64,000 nt of DNA from Dethiobacter sp. (GTDB lineage: Bacteria; Bacillota; Dethiobacteria; Dethiobacterales; Dethiobacteraceae), in contig JAGXRN010000054.1 of assembly GCA_018335875.1 (NCBI GenBank), forward strand, positions 62,001 to 126,000, in the 5' to 3' direction. Numbering within the stretch: position 1 is the first letter of the stretch; every line of letters begins with the position of its first letter. Shown one piece after another: positions 49,494-58,170 of the stretch. The translations under genes and the position numbers were made by a program. The notes beneath the pieces are model-generated. The model was given only the letters and a program-made list of their open reading frames with translations, was not told the DNA's origin and did not search any database.

Positions 49494-50672
49494 TTACTCC
49501 TGGATTAGACTTGAAAGTACAGAAACTCGTGCAATTATCCCCAACAACCTGTTACTATCATCAATAACTGCAATGGGATACTTGGAAGCGGTAGCTTTGG
49601 GGATAAGATCCTGCAGATATGCATCAGGTTCAATGCTGTAAAAATCGTGAATCAGGATTTGGTTTAAAGACTTTCCTTCATTAATGGCTGTTATTGTATC
49701 ATCAATTGTAACCATCCCCTGCAATTTCCTGGCATTATCAACCACAAAAAGACTGGAAATACCGGCCTTGCGCATTTCATTAACCGCAATTTTGGGCCCG
49801 TCTTTTAACGATATTAAAGCAGAAGGAAAATACATCACATTTTTCGCCTGCAAAACCTTAGTCCTGTCAATATCCCTGATAAAATCACGGATATAATCGT
49901 TGGCAGGCGACGCAAGTAATTCCTCAGGTGTGGCAATCTGCTCTATTTTGCCGTCTTTCATTACCGCAACGCGGTCACCTAGCTTAAATGCTTCGTTCAC
50001 ATCATGAGTAATGAATACTATGGTTTTTTTAAGCTTAGCCTGAATGTCCAACAGCTCCAACTGCATTTCCCTTCTGATTAGAGGGTCAAGAGCACCAAAC
50101 GGTTCATCCATTAAAAGGATATCGGGATCATTAGCCAAAGCGCGCGCCAGGCCAACCCGCTGTTGCATCCCGCCGCTTAGCTCGCTGGGATAGTTATTCT
50201 TCCAACCTTCAAGCCCTACAGTCGAGAGGATACTTTTTGCTATCTCATTTCTTTTTTCCTTAGCTATGCCTTTTATTTCCAGGCCATACTCAACATTTTT
50301 AATTACAGTCCTGTGAGTAAAAAGTCCAAAGTGCTGAAAAACCATTGCAGCCTTGTTTTTTCTGAAAGAGCTGATCTCCTCCCTGCTGTATTCAACAATA
50401 TTATCACCGTCAATAATTACCTTACCTGCTGTTACTTTGTTTAGCTGGTTAAGACAGCGAATCAGTGTGGATTTTCCACTACCTGACAAACCCATGATCA
50501 CAAATATTTCACCTTCGTTTACTTCGAAAGAAACATCATTTACACCTACAGTGTGCCCTGTCTCAGTAAGAATCTGCTCCCTGGACATACCTCCGCTCAA
50601 TTTCTTATAAATCCCCTTAGAGTTGCGGCCAAATATTTTAGTCAGATTTTTTACTCGTATCTTAACAGCCAT
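49494..50672 (-). CDS. proV: Glycine betaine/proline ABC transporter ATP-binding protein with CBS domains
   Basis: About 392 residues from ATG 50672 after GGGGGAT. It has the ProV-type N-terminus IRVKNLTKIFGRNSKGIYKKL, Walker A GLSGSGKSTLI, signature ELSGGMQQRVGLARAL and Walker B ILLMDEPFGALDPL. Two CBS domains occupy roughly residues 260-390 (FVVDNARKLQGMVTIDD, PIAVIDDSNRLLGIIARVSV); in OpuA they sense ionic strength and gate transport. Last gene of a binding protein-permease-ATPase operon for osmoprotectant uptake. Confidence 0.95.
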   Translation of the reverse strand: MAVKIRVKNLTKIFGRNSKGIYKKLSGGMSREQILTETGHTVGVNDVSFEVNEGEIFVIMGLSGSGKSTLIRCLNQLNKVTAGKVIIDGDNIVEYSREEISSFRKNKAAMVFQHFGLFTHRTVIKNVEYGLEIKGIAKEKRNEIAKSILSTVGLEGWKNNYPSELSGGMQQRVGLARALANDPDILLMDEPFGALDPLIRREMQLELLDIQAKLKKTIVFITHDVNEAFKLGDRVAVMKDGKIEQIATPEELLASPANDYIRDFIRDIDRTKVLQAKNVMYFPSALISLKDGPKIAVNEMRKAGISSLFVVDNARKLQGMVTIDDTITAINEGKSLNQILIHDFYSIEPDAYLQDLIPKATASKYPIAVIDDSNRLLGIIARVSVLSSLIQE

Positions 50673-50703
50673 GCTATCCCCCACTTCTAACAAATCGTAA
50701 AAA

Positions 50704-51507
50704 TTACTCCGGGTATCTAAACCTGTCGGCAACCCCCTGGGATATGCGGTCTATAATTATTGCCAGGAAAACAATACTTATCCCTGCCTCAAAACCGCGT
50801 GCAATATCCATCTGATTAATTGCTATCAGAACTTCCATGCCCAGTCCCCTGGCACCGATCATTGAGGAAAAAACAACCATGGCCAGTGCCATCATTGTTG
50901 TTTGGTTTACACCTGTCATGATAGTTGGCAACGCCTGAGGAAACTGCACTTTAACCAGTGTTTGCCAGGCAGAGGCACCAAAAGAAAAGGATGCTTCCAC
51001 CATTTCCCGGGAGACACGCCTGATTCCCAGGTCTGTAAGCCTGATTACAGGCGGAACAGCATATATAGTGGTTGCAAACACAGCAGGGACCCTCCCCATG
51101 CCAAACAGTATAACGGCCGGTATCAGGTAAACTAAACCCGGCATAGTCTGCATAAAATCCAGAACCGGTCTTATCAGGTTATTTAGTTTGTTACTATAAG
51201 CCATAATAATTCCGGACGGAATGCCTAAAATCAAAGAAACAGCCACAGAAGTCAGCACTATGGCCAGTGTTTGAATCATATGAACCCAAAGGCCAAAAGC
51301 GCCAATAAAAAAAACCAGAAAAGTAAAGAATAAGCTTAACTTAATATTTTTCTTAGCCTTCCAGGTGATGATCAAAATAAATAAAAGTACAAACCACCAT
51401 GGCAGCCAGCTCAGAAAAGTTTCAACCCTTATTAAAAACCAGATACCGAAGCCTGTAATCCCATCAAAAAAGCCGGCAAAATTGTCAATAAGCCAACTAA
51501 CTAGCAT
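50704..51507 (-). CDS. proW: Glycine betaine/proline ABC transporter permease
   Basis: About 268 residues from ATG 51507, near MLVSWLIDNFAGFF; the frame stays open to 51621 but that stretch includes a hairpin (51593-51645) and is probably leader. Membrane helices are dispersed over the length, with the EAA-like loop FGASAWQTLVKVQFPQALPTIMTGVNQTTMMALAMVV. The C-terminal IGARGLGMEVLIAINQMDIARGFEAG block is typical of ProW/OpuAB. Confidence 0.92.
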   Translation of the reverse strand: MLVSWLIDNFAGFFDGITGFGIWFLIRVETFLSWLPWWFVLLFILIITWKAKKNIKLSLFFTFLVFFIGAFGLWVHMIQTLAIVLTSVAVSLILGIPSGIIMAYSNKLNNLIRPVLDFMQTMPGLVYLIPAVILFGMGRVPAVFATTIYAVPPVIRLTDLGIRRVSREMVEASFSFGASAWQTLVKVQFPQALPTIMTGVNQTTMMALAMVVFSSMIGARGLGMEVLIAINQMDIARGFEAGISIVFLAIIIDRISQGVADRFRYPE

Positions 51508-51592
51508 ATCGACATAAATCCCCACTTCAAAACGCAACAATACAGGAAATTTACCAGCACCCAATATATCACCCCGCTTTATACCCAGTAAA

Positions 51593-51645
51593 ACATCTCC
51601 CTGCTTGACAATAGAAGTCAAAAATCTATATCAACAGGGAGATGT
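51593..51645 (-). terminator. Hairpin between proX and proW (partial terminator or RNA stabiliser)
   Basis: Perfect 11-bp arms ACATCTCCCTG (51593-51603) and CAGGGAGATGT (51635-51645), with an inner TTGAC/GTCAA stem. On the minus strand it is followed by only four T, so it may reduce rather than stop read-through, giving more binding protein than permease. Confidence 0.55.
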
Positions 51646-51680
51646 TTTTTTATTCCCAATTCATGTATCCCTAGCTGCTG

Positions 51681-52682
51681 TTACTGCAGTGCAGCCTTAA
51701 CTTTGGCGGCTACTTCGCTGCTTAGCCAGCCGGTCCAGAGCGCTTCATTCTCTTTGAGAAAATTGATTGCAGCATCCGCGGCATCAACATCATTCTCCAT
51801 CATATAAGCCAGTGCTGAGCTTGTCAGTGCTGAGCTTGTCCTGTAGTTGCTTAAAAACTCCACTACTTCCGGTGCCCGTTTAGTCATATCACTGTGCACA
51901 GAAATTGTCACCTCAGTGACAGGGAAAGCGCAGCTGTAACCGTCAAGCCATTTTTCATCGCTGTATTCCGGCTCCTCCAATAAAGTCATGTCAAATTTAC
52001 CCATAACCCAGGTGGGATCCCAGTAATACCCTATCCACGGCTCGCTTCTTTCAAAAGCTCTGGCGATAGAAGCAGCGAGTGTTGCATCTGAACCGGGCCT
52101 GAAATAGTTAAATGTATCCTCAAGAGAGTAACTTACCATTTTCTCACTGAGGATTTCATCAGCGGCCCAGCCCGGAGGTGACCCCACAATACGTCCTTTG
52201 GTTGGGTCTTCCGGATCTTTAAAAAGCTCCCAGTAATCAGGCAGGTCTGAAACAGATTTTAAGCCGGGAGCCATGGGCTCGATACCCTTGGCCGGGTCGC
52301 CCTTGATAACAAAGGTGGGCACCCACAAACCCTGGGCGTTATCGTCAAAATTTACTGATACAACAACAATTTCTTCTTTTTCTATCGCTTCTGCATAAGC
52401 ATCGGCGAAATTGTCATGCCATGTCTCCATATATATGTCAATATCACCGCGCCTCAATCCGGCAAAGGTAACAGGAGTTGAGCCAACCATAACATCGGTT
52501 TCATAACCAAAACCATGCTCAATAATAAACTGAGCAACACCATTATGAAACTGTATGCTGTCCCAGCCCGCATCACCAAATACCAAGGGACTGTCATCCT
52601 TGGCTCCACAGCCGGCCAAGGCCAGTAAAAGCGCAGCCACCACCATAACTAAAATAATTCTTTTCATTTTCTTTTTATACAT
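51681..52682 (-). CDS. proX: Glycine betaine ABC transporter substrate-binding lipoprotein
   Basis: 333 residues. Lipoprotein signal with lipobox LALAGC; then an OpuAC-type binding fold with DIDIYMETWHDNF and EPWIGYYWDPTWVMG. Tryptophans in those segments resemble the betaine-binding cage. Start ATG 52682 lies after GAGGAGGGCCTT. First gene of the osmoprotectant operon, with a promoter at 52714-52742. The C-terminal DVDAADAAINFLKENEALWTGWLSSEVA is typical of the family. Confidence 0.93.
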   Translation of the reverse strand: MYKKKMKRIILVMVVAALLLALAGCGAKDDSPLVFGDAGWDSIQFHNGVAQFIIEHGFGYETDVMVGSTPVTFAGLRRGDIDIYMETWHDNFADAYAEAIEKEEIVVVSVNFDDNAQGLWVPTFVIKGDPAKGIEPMAPGLKSVSDLPDYWELFKDPEDPTKGRIVGSPPGWAADEILSEKMVSYSLEDTFNYFRPGSDATLAASIARAFERSEPWIGYYWDPTWVMGKFDMTLLEEPEYSDEKWLDGYSCAFPVTEVTISVHSDMTKRAPEVVEFLSNYRTSSALTSSALAYMMENDVDAADAAINFLKENEALWTGWLSSEVAAKVKAALQ

Positions 52683-52713
52683 AAGGCCCTCCTCAAAATA
52701 ATCTTTTATATAT

Positions 52714-52742
52714 ATCTTATCACAAGACTAAAATTTATTCAA
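52714..52742 (-). promoter_or_regulatory. SigA-type promoter of the glycine betaine operon
   Basis: Minus strand: -35 TTGAAT (52737-52742), a 17-base spacer, -10 TAAGAT (52714-52719), about 30 bases before proX. Confidence 0.55.
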
Positions 52743-52913
52743 AAACTGGACGCTACTGTTATCAGCAGTATATTAAAGCATATGTCAAGATACTTTTCTT
52801 TACAAACTTTATATATAGATGAGACGCCATAATGGCCCCAGATGGTCGGATATGAGATTAATTTAACTTTTTTTCATAATTTTAACATATAATGCCAAAA
52901 TAGAAGTTTTCTG

Positions 52914-52949
52914 TTTAAAAAAAACAGGAACCCCGAAACAGGGTTCCTG
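52914..52949 (-). terminator. Terminator of spo0A
   Basis: Perfect 9-bp arms CAGGAACCC (52925-52933) and GGGTTCCTG (52941-52949), then a T8 tract on the minus strand, 25 bases after the spo0A stop. The rest of the 52743-52913 gap shows no gene. Confidence 0.9.
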
Positions 52950-52973
52950 CTGGTAATCTATAAATAAGCAAAT

Positions 52974-53744
52974 TTAGCTTACACTCTTATTAAAAAGCCT
53001 GAGCCTGTCCGCGACAAGGGCAATAAATTCTGAATTGGTCGGTTTGCCGCGCTCTGTATTAATGGTATAGCCAAAAAATTTCTTTATGGTTTCAATGTTA
53101 TTCCTGGACCAGGCCACTTCAATAGCGTGGCGGATAGCCCTCTCAACCCTTGAGCTGGTGGTGTCAAATTTACCTGCTATGCGCGGGTATAGCACCTTAG
53201 TAACAGAACCAAGCAGATCAACCTCTTCCACCACCATCATAATTGCCTCCCTCAGGTAGTGGTAACCTTTGATGTGGGCAGGGATACCAATCTCGTGAAT
53301 AATATTTGTCACATCCGCCTCCAGGCTGTTGCGCTTGAGCGGGCGCGATGCAGATATTGTGGGCAGGGGTGATTTTCCGTTGCCCAGCATGCGGATTCTT
53401 TCAAGCAATATATCCATATTAAAAGGCTTAAGTATGTAGTATGACGCACCCAGCTCTACCGCTCTGCGTGTAATGTCCTCCTGTCCGAAAGCTGTAAGCA
53501 TAATAACTTTGGGCCGGTGGCTGGTATCGAGGCTGCTTAGCTCCTGCAAAACACCAAGCCCGTCAAGATGGGGCATAATGATATCGAGAAGCAGCACGTC
53601 CGGAGGATTTTTCGCGATTAATTCAAGAGTCTCCTTTCCGTTGTACGCGTTGCCGACAATGTTAATATCGGGCTGCTGCTCCAGGTACTCTATAAGTAGA
53701 TCGCTGAATTCCCGGTTGTCGTCTGCCACAAAAACATTTAGCAT
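52974..53744 (-). CDS. spo0A: Sporulation master regulator Spo0A
   Basis: 256 residues. Receiver domain (1-125): acidic pair in [12 protein letters not shown], phosphoacceptor Asp in [14 protein letters not shown], Thr in MLTAFG and Lys in YILKPFN. The C-terminal effector domain (from about 145) has [24 protein letters not shown] and the recognition helix region [15 protein letters not shown]. Phosphorylated Spo0A starts sporulation. It lies downstream of spoIVB, the standard Firmicutes order. A SigH promoter overlapping a 0A box lies upstream. Confidence 0.98.
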   Translation of the reverse strand: MLNVFVADDNREFSDLLIEYLEQQPDINIVGNAYNGKETLELIAKNPPDVLLLDIIMPHLDGLGVLQELSSLDTSHRPKVIMLTAFGQEDITRRAVELGASYYILKPFNMDILLERIRMLGNGKSPLPTISASRPLKRNSLEADVTNIIHEIGIPAHIKGYHYLREAIMMVVEEVDLLGSVTKVLYPRIAGKFDTTSSRVERAIRHAIEVAWSRNNIETIKKFFGYTINTERGKPTNSEFIALVADRLRLFNKSVS

Positions 53745-53776
53745 AACTTCTACTCCTTCCTAATATTTGAGAATGT

Positions 53777-53790
53777 CTGTAAGCTTACAG
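53777..53790. promoter_or_regulatory. 14-bp palindrome in the spo0A leader
   Basis: Perfect palindrome CTGTAAGCTTACAG between the SigH promoter and the spo0A ribosome site. It could be an operator; no known protein is assigned. Confidence 0.35.
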
Positions 53791-53796
53791 CATGAT

Positions 53797-53825
53797 TTAT
53801 TCGACATTTGGATAGATATTCCTTT
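53797..53825 (-). promoter_or_regulatory. SigH promoter of spo0A overlapping a Spo0A box
   Basis: Minus strand: -35 AAAGGAATA (53817-53825; perfect RNAGGAWWW), an 11-base spacer, -10 GTCGAATAA (53797-53805; perfect RNNGAATWW). A perfect 0A box TGTCGAA (53800-53806) overlaps the -10. The spacing is identical to that of the spoIIA promoter. Autoregulation by Spo0A is implied. Confidence 0.75.
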
Positions 53826-53933
53826 TCATTTTTTTAAAAAAAATAAAAAAAAACACGCTGGCCAACGACAGCTTTGTTATAATTGAATCAATGTACAAAA
53901 TTATTCAAAACCCTCTATATTGACATTATGAAA

Positions 53934-53960
53934 AAAAAACACCCATGAATAGGGTGTTTT
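53934..53960 (-). terminator. Terminator of spoIVB
   Basis: Perfect 9-bp arms AAAACACCC (53936-53944) and GGGTGTTTT (53952-53960), then a long T-run on the minus strand. Confidence 0.88.
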
Positions 53961-53966
53961 TGATGG

Positions 53967-55340
53967 TCATGAGGCTTTTTCAAGTTCATCTTTGAATGTG
54001 CCTAAACCGCTTATTTCATCGAGCAATCCCGACTCCTGAATCATCCATTCTATGAAAATCCCGTATCCTCTGGACGGGTCATTGACAAAGACGTGGGTTA
54101 CGGCTCCCACCAGGCGGTTGTTTTGGATAATCGGGCTTCCGCTCATACCCTGCACAATACCGCCTGCAGCCTCCAGAAGCCTTTCATCTACTATTTTAAT
54201 AATCATACTTTTATCAGATGGGCTTGTCTGGCTGTAGACCCTTTGTATTTCAATGGCAAACCTCTCAATTTTTTCTCCTTCTATTACGGTAAGTATTTCA
54301 GCCGGCCCGGTCTGCACCTGCGCCATAAGGGCAATGGGAATCGGCCGGGGGTAGCTGCCGGGAGAATCATTGATACTGCTTAGTCTGCCAAATATCCCAA
54401 ACATACAGTTTTTTACTATGGTGCCCACAATATCCTGATCTTCCTGAAATATACCTGTCTTTTCACCGGGTTGGCCGCGCCTGGCGATTTTAATGCTGAC
54501 AATATTTGCTTTTACTATTCTCCCGTCACGCACTTCAATTGGCTGATTGGTATCAATATCGGTTATCACATGGCCAAGCGCCCCGTAAATTCCGGTATTT
54601 GGGTCAAAAAAAGTCATCGTACCCACTCCTGCCGCCGAATCCCGGATATAGAGGCCTACTCTGTAACGGCCGGTTTCCTGGCACAATAGCGGGGTGACTT
54701 CTTTGGTAAGCTTACGTTCTGCCCTTTTAATTACAAAAGTAAGCGTTTTACCCGCCTTACCCTGCCTGTTGATAATTTCCGCGACTTGGTTGGCGTCATC
54801 CAGCCTTACCCCGTCAATGTCAATGATAACATCTCCAACCTCAATCCCAGCCTCCATGGCAGGTGATGATGATATCCCAGCGCTGTTAACCAAATGGTGG
54901 CCTACTACCAGCACTCCCTGGCTGTGCAGCTTAATACCGACAGAATGTCCGCCGGGCAGGAGCTTGATTTCAGGCAGGACACTTACTGTAAGCTGGCGCA
55001 GCGGTATTAACCCGAACAGGCGAAACTCGACATTTACAGACCCCAAGCCCTGCGCACTTAACATAAGTGGTGAACGTAAATTTATTTTGCTGGCCTCTGT
55101 GGAAAGAGGGTTCCCGTTAAACGAAATAACCCCGTTCCTGCTGCCCTTGATATGTACCGACCAGGGGGAGGCGATGTTAATTAAACGCTCCTCACCTTCC
55201 ATGATGCGCAGTTCCTGATGCAGGTCAATCCAGATACGCCAGGGAAAAGCCGCAATGATTAGCACAAGCATTCCCAATGCAAACAGGGCTAGCTTTTGCC
55301 TGGTGCTTCGGTTTTTCACGCAGTTATCACTCCTTGTCAT
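53967..55340 (-). CDS. spoIVB: SpoIVB serine peptidase
   Basis: 457 residues. One N-terminal membrane anchor (LALFALGMLVLIIAAFPWRIWI), a PDZ domain (about 150-220: GVLVVGHHLVNSAGISSSPAMEAGIEVGDVIIDIDG), then the S55 peptidase domain with catalytic His in GALGHVITD and Ser in GMSGSPIIQNN. It is made in the forespore and cuts SpoIVFA to start the SigK pathway. Located between recN-side genes and spo0A as in most spore formers, though here other genes separate it from recN. A weak SigF-like promoter is at 55400-55429. Confidence 0.96.
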   Translation of the reverse strand: MTRSDNCVKNRSTRQKLALFALGMLVLIIAAFPWRIWIDLHQELRIMEGEERLINIASPWSVHIKGSRNGVISFNGNPLSTEASKINLRSPLMLSAQGLGSVNVEFRLFGLIPLRQLTVSVLPEIKLLPGGHSVGIKLHSQGVLVVGHHLVNSAGISSSPAMEAGIEVGDVIIDIDGVRLDDANQVAEIINRQGKAGKTLTFVIKRAERKLTKEVTPLLCQETGRYRVGLYIRDSAAGVGTMTFFDPNTGIYGALGHVITDIDTNQPIEVRDGRIVKANIVSIKIARRGQPGEKTGIFQEDQDIVGTIVKNCMFGIFGRLSSINDSPGSYPRPIPIALMAQVQTGPAEILTVIEGEKIERFAIEIQRVYSQTSPSDKSMIIKIVDERLLEAAGGIVQGMSGSPIIQNNRLVGAVTHVFVNDPSRGYGIFIEWMIQESGLLDEISGLGTFKDELEKAS

Positions 55341-55399
55341 TCATCAAAAAGGAAACCTCCTCCAAAAGATTTTGACTTAAAACTCATTGGTGTAATTTT

Positions 55400-55429
55400 A
55401 AGATTAACCTCAGGCAGTTTTTTTATGCT
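55400..55429 (-). promoter_or_regulatory. Weak SigF-like promoter before spoIVB
   Basis: Minus strand: -35 AGCATA (55424-55429, perfect WGHATA), a 14-base spacer and -10 GGTTAATCTT (55400-55409, partial). The gene is forespore-expressed in Bacillus, which is the main support. Elsewhere in 55341-55601 there is a GCCGTT/AACGGC hairpin (55484-55500) and a plus-strand TATAAT (55543) for menG. Confidence 0.35.
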
Positions 55430-55601
55430 ATTTTAGTTTACATAATATGCTTGCATCATCTGGCTATAATGACAGCAAAAAAAGCCGTTAATTGAACGGC
55501 CTTTATTGACACAAAATATCTGTAACTTTTAATAAATTCATGTATAATACTTCTAAGTAAAATTGACAATGGATACAAACGGACAGATTGGAGGAGAGAA
55601 A

Positions 55602-56320
55602 GTGCCTGACAGCAACGCCGAAGACAAAAAAAAATACAGGAAATGTTTGATTCAATTGCCGGCCGGTATGACCTTGTCAATTCTTTGATGACACTTGGGC
55701 TTGACAGGACCTGGCGCAAATTTATTGTAAATCAGTCGGAACTGAAAACAGGTGGGCTTGCACTGGATGTCTGCTGCGGCACAGGCAGGTTGACAGTGGA
55801 GCTGGCGTCGTCAGCTGCACCCGCGGGGCGGGTTGTCGGCCTGGACTTTTCAGAAAATATGCTGGCTGTTGCCGCAAAATATGTTAAACAGTTTCCGTTT
55901 AAAGAAAATATTACACTTGTGCATGGTGACGCGGCCAAACTACCCTTCCCCGCAGACACGTTTGACTGCGCCACTGTGGCCTGGGGGCTGCGCAATGTGC
56001 CTGACATTTCGTTGGTTATTAAGCAAATGGCCAGAGTTGTCAAGCCCGGCGGTAAAGTAGTTTCACTGGATATGGCCAGGCCCACAGTCTTCGTTTTTAA
56101 GGATTTATACTGGTTTGCGCTGCGCACAGTCATTCCTGCCCTTGGCAGGTTTCTGGGAAGGAACAAAGATGCCTATGAATACCTTTACAGCTCTGCCCGC
56201 CTTTTCCCGCCACCGGAAGAACTGGCAGCACTTTTTTCTGAAACAGGACTTACAGAGACAGCTTACTACAACCTGTGCGGTGGTATTGTTGCTGTGGTGG
56301 AGGGCAGGAAAAGATTTTAA
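55602..56320 (+). CDS. menG: Demethylmenaquinone methyltransferase with an A9 frameshift near the 5' end
   Basis: UbiE/MenG family: FDSIAGRYDLVNSLMTLGLDRTWR, DVCCGTGRLTVELA (SAM-binding), VVGLDFSENML and VVEGRKRF. The natural start appears to be GTG 55602, seven bases after GGAGG, reading MPDSNAEDKKK. A run of nine A (55626-55634) then puts the remainder out of frame by one base; ten (or seven) A would join it to IQEMFDSIAGRYD. Translation from ATG 55643 gives 225 residues lacking the first dozen and has no ribosome site. Either a sequencing error, slippage-dependent expression or a fresh mutation. It makes menaquinone from demethylmenaquinone. Confidence 0.88.
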
Positions 56321-56436
56321 CTTTCGTTTTCCAGTATTTTTACGTTCAGCCTTTTATCAAAAAATGTTACAATAACAAACACAGCACCTTTTTTATATGC
56401 AATCATAAAATATTCCAGGGAGGACATTGATACCAT

Positions 56437-57414
56437 ATGACTACAAACAATTTATATTATATTCCGGAGGCCACCGCCTCTGACGGGCAAAACACTGCCG
56501 CAGTCAATTACCGGGACTGGATAGTAGCTGCCCGGCCATGGTCCTTTATCATGACAGCTGTGTCAGTAACCGCAGGCGCCATCCTGGCATTAACAATGTC
56601 AGGTCGTTTTTACCCTCTGCTTGCCCTTCTTACCCTGGCAGGCACAGTCGCTGCCCATGCCGCCACAAACCTTGTCAACGACTATTTCGATACTGTTTAT
56701 GGGGTGGACAAGCAGGGTGCTCCGACTACACAGTACCGCCCCCATCCTTTATTGGATAACGTTTTTTCTCCGCACAGGGTTATCATGCTTTCTGTGGCCC
56801 TCTACGCCTTTTCTGCATTAATTGCGACTTACCTGACAGTGCTGCGGGGCTGGCCCGTTGCCGCCATTGCCCTGGCCGGAGGCATCATCAGTGTCACCTA
56901 CACTGCAGGCCCAGTCAGCCTTAAATACCGGGGACTGGGTGAAATTTTTGTTTTTCTGATCTGGGGGCCGATTCTGACGGTTGGCTCTTACTTCGTGCAG
57001 ACAGGCAGCTGGAGTGGCTCTATAACAGCCCTTTGGACCTCACTGCCACTTGGTATCTGGGTCGCCCTTGTGCTCCTGGCCAATAACTTAAAAGACCTTA
57101 ATTATGACGCACAGACAAAAATTGTTTTTACTACCGCCATCAGGCTGGGCAGAGAAAAAGGCCTTAAACTTTTTACACTTCTCCTTTTTTCTGCATACTC
57201 TCTGACCGTGCTCGCAATTGTGCTTGGCCATCTCCCGGCTTTGGCCATAATTGTCTTTTTCTCACTGCCCATGGCTTTAAGACTGCTTGGCAGCTTCAGA
57301 AATGCGCGTGACCTGCCTGCAGACGCCGATCCACAAACAGCACAGCTATCGGCGGTGTTTGGCGCTCTCCTCATCTTATCTTTACTCATGGGGTACATCA
57401 TCTCGCTGTTTTAA
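56437..57414 (+). CDS. menA: 1,4-dihydroxy-2-naphthoate prenyltransferase (MenA-like, UbiA family)
   Basis: 325 residues with about eight or nine membrane helices. The UbiA Asp-rich motif ATNLVNDYFDTVYGVDK (prenyl diphosphate site) and second motif NNLKDLNYDAQT are present, in the MenA arrangement. It attaches the polyprenyl tail to dihydroxynaphthoate, the step before MenG. The two genes are adjacent, but no other men genes are in the window. Start ATG 56437; the GGGAGG is about 13 bases upstream, longer than usual. Confidence 0.88.
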   Translation: MTTNNLYYIPEATASDGQNTAAVNYRDWIVAARPWSFIMTAVSVTAGAILALTMSGRFYPLLALLTLAGTVAAHAATNLVNDYFDTVYGVDKQGAPTTQYRPHPLLDNVFSPHRVIMLSVALYAFSALIATYLTVLRGWPVAAIALAGGIISVTYTAGPVSLKYRGLGEIFVFLIWGPILTVGSYFVQTGSWSGSITALWTSLPLGIWVALVLLANNLKDLNYDAQTKIVFTTAIRLGREKGLKLFTLLLFSAYSLTVLAIVLGHLPALAIIVFFSLPMALRLLGSFRNARDLPADADPQTAQLSAVFGALLILSLLMGYIISLF

Positions 57415-57461
57415 GCTTTAATAACCAGACATTGTTTGTCTCACTGAAGGAGGAAATCTAA

Positions 57462-58085
57462 ATGAACAGAAAAAAAGGCCTCCACACGGCCGCCACGGTT
57501 ATGCTCGCCCTTATTCTATGGTATTTCAGCTTTGTTGTGGTATGGGGCAACTTTTGGCTGAAAATGGCCTTTTCGGCTTCATTGCTGGCGGCAATTTCCG
57601 TGGCTGCCATGGGACCTGAAAGAAAAAAAGAGTTTAAGGTTACACCACGCGGGATTGCGGTGGGAGTGGCGTCAGCAATTATTCTTTACTATGTTTTTTT
57701 AGTGAGCGGTTGGCTGCTGCCAAGGATTTTACCTTTTGCCTCGGAAGAAATTTTCTCTGTCTACGGTTATGGAGAAGGCACATCAATGCGCCTGATATCA
57801 TTTCTGCTCCTGTTTGTCACCGGTCCGGCAGAAGAGATTTACTGGCGCGGTTTTCTCCAGAAGCGCCTTGTGAAGCGCTTCAGCCCGCTGGGCGGATTGC
57901 TGCTTGCCACAGTTATTTATGCACTTGTCCATGTCTGGACGCTGAATATCAGCCTCATACTCGCAGCTTTTGTCGCAGGGCTTGCCTGGGCTATCGTTTA
58001 CAACAGTGAAAAAAGCCTGGCGCCGTCAATAATTTCTCACTCGCTATGGGGGTATATTATCTTTGTACTCTTCCCGGTAGTCTGA
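57462..58085 (+). CDS. CPBP-family intramembrane metalloprotease
   Basis: 207 residues, about seven hydrophobic segments. CPBP/Abi motifs are EEIYWRGFLQKRL (EExxxR), YALVHVW (the following histidine) and the last-helix ISHSLWGYIIF. Relatives include the eukaryotic Rce1 protease and bacteriocin-immunity proteins. Prenylated-protein or bacteriocin roles are not indicated here. It is last in the menG-menA run, 47 bases after menA, with a strong terminator after it. Confidence 0.87.
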   Translation: MNRKKGLHTAATVMLALILWYFSFVVVWGNFWLKMAFSASLLAAISVAAMGPERKKEFKVTPRGIAVGVASAIILYYVFLVSGWLLPRILPFASEEIFSVYGYGEGTSMRLISFLLLFVTGPAEEIYWRGFLQKRLVKRFSPLGGLLLATVIYALVHVWTLNISLILAAFVAGLAWAIVYNSEKSLAPSIISHSLWGYIIFVLFPVV

Positions 58086-58094
58086 GAGTACAAC

Positions 58095-58140
58095 AAAAAA
58101 CTGCTTTCAGGTCATTTTATATGCCTGAAAGCAGTTTTTT
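58095..58140. terminator. Bidirectional terminator between CPBP and cytochrome genes
   Basis: Perfect 17-bp arms (58095-58111 and 58124-58140; core CTGCTTTCAGG and complement) with a 12-base loop and flanking A/T tracts. It serves both convergent genes. Confidence 0.92.
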
Positions 58141-58170
58141 TCTTACATTATGTTGCTCTTGTTTTAAGTT

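Noticed and set aside
55478-55506. Terminator of a missing gene between spoIVB and menG
   Set aside because: A GCCGTT/AACGGC hairpin with a T-run on the minus strand is present, but the interval is between divergent genes and I found no coding remnant that it could terminate. It is left as a structure only.
57462-58085. Bacteriocin immunity or phage-defence role for the CPBP protease
   Set aside because: No bacteriocin, toxin or defence genes lie nearby; the neighbours are menaquinone genes.
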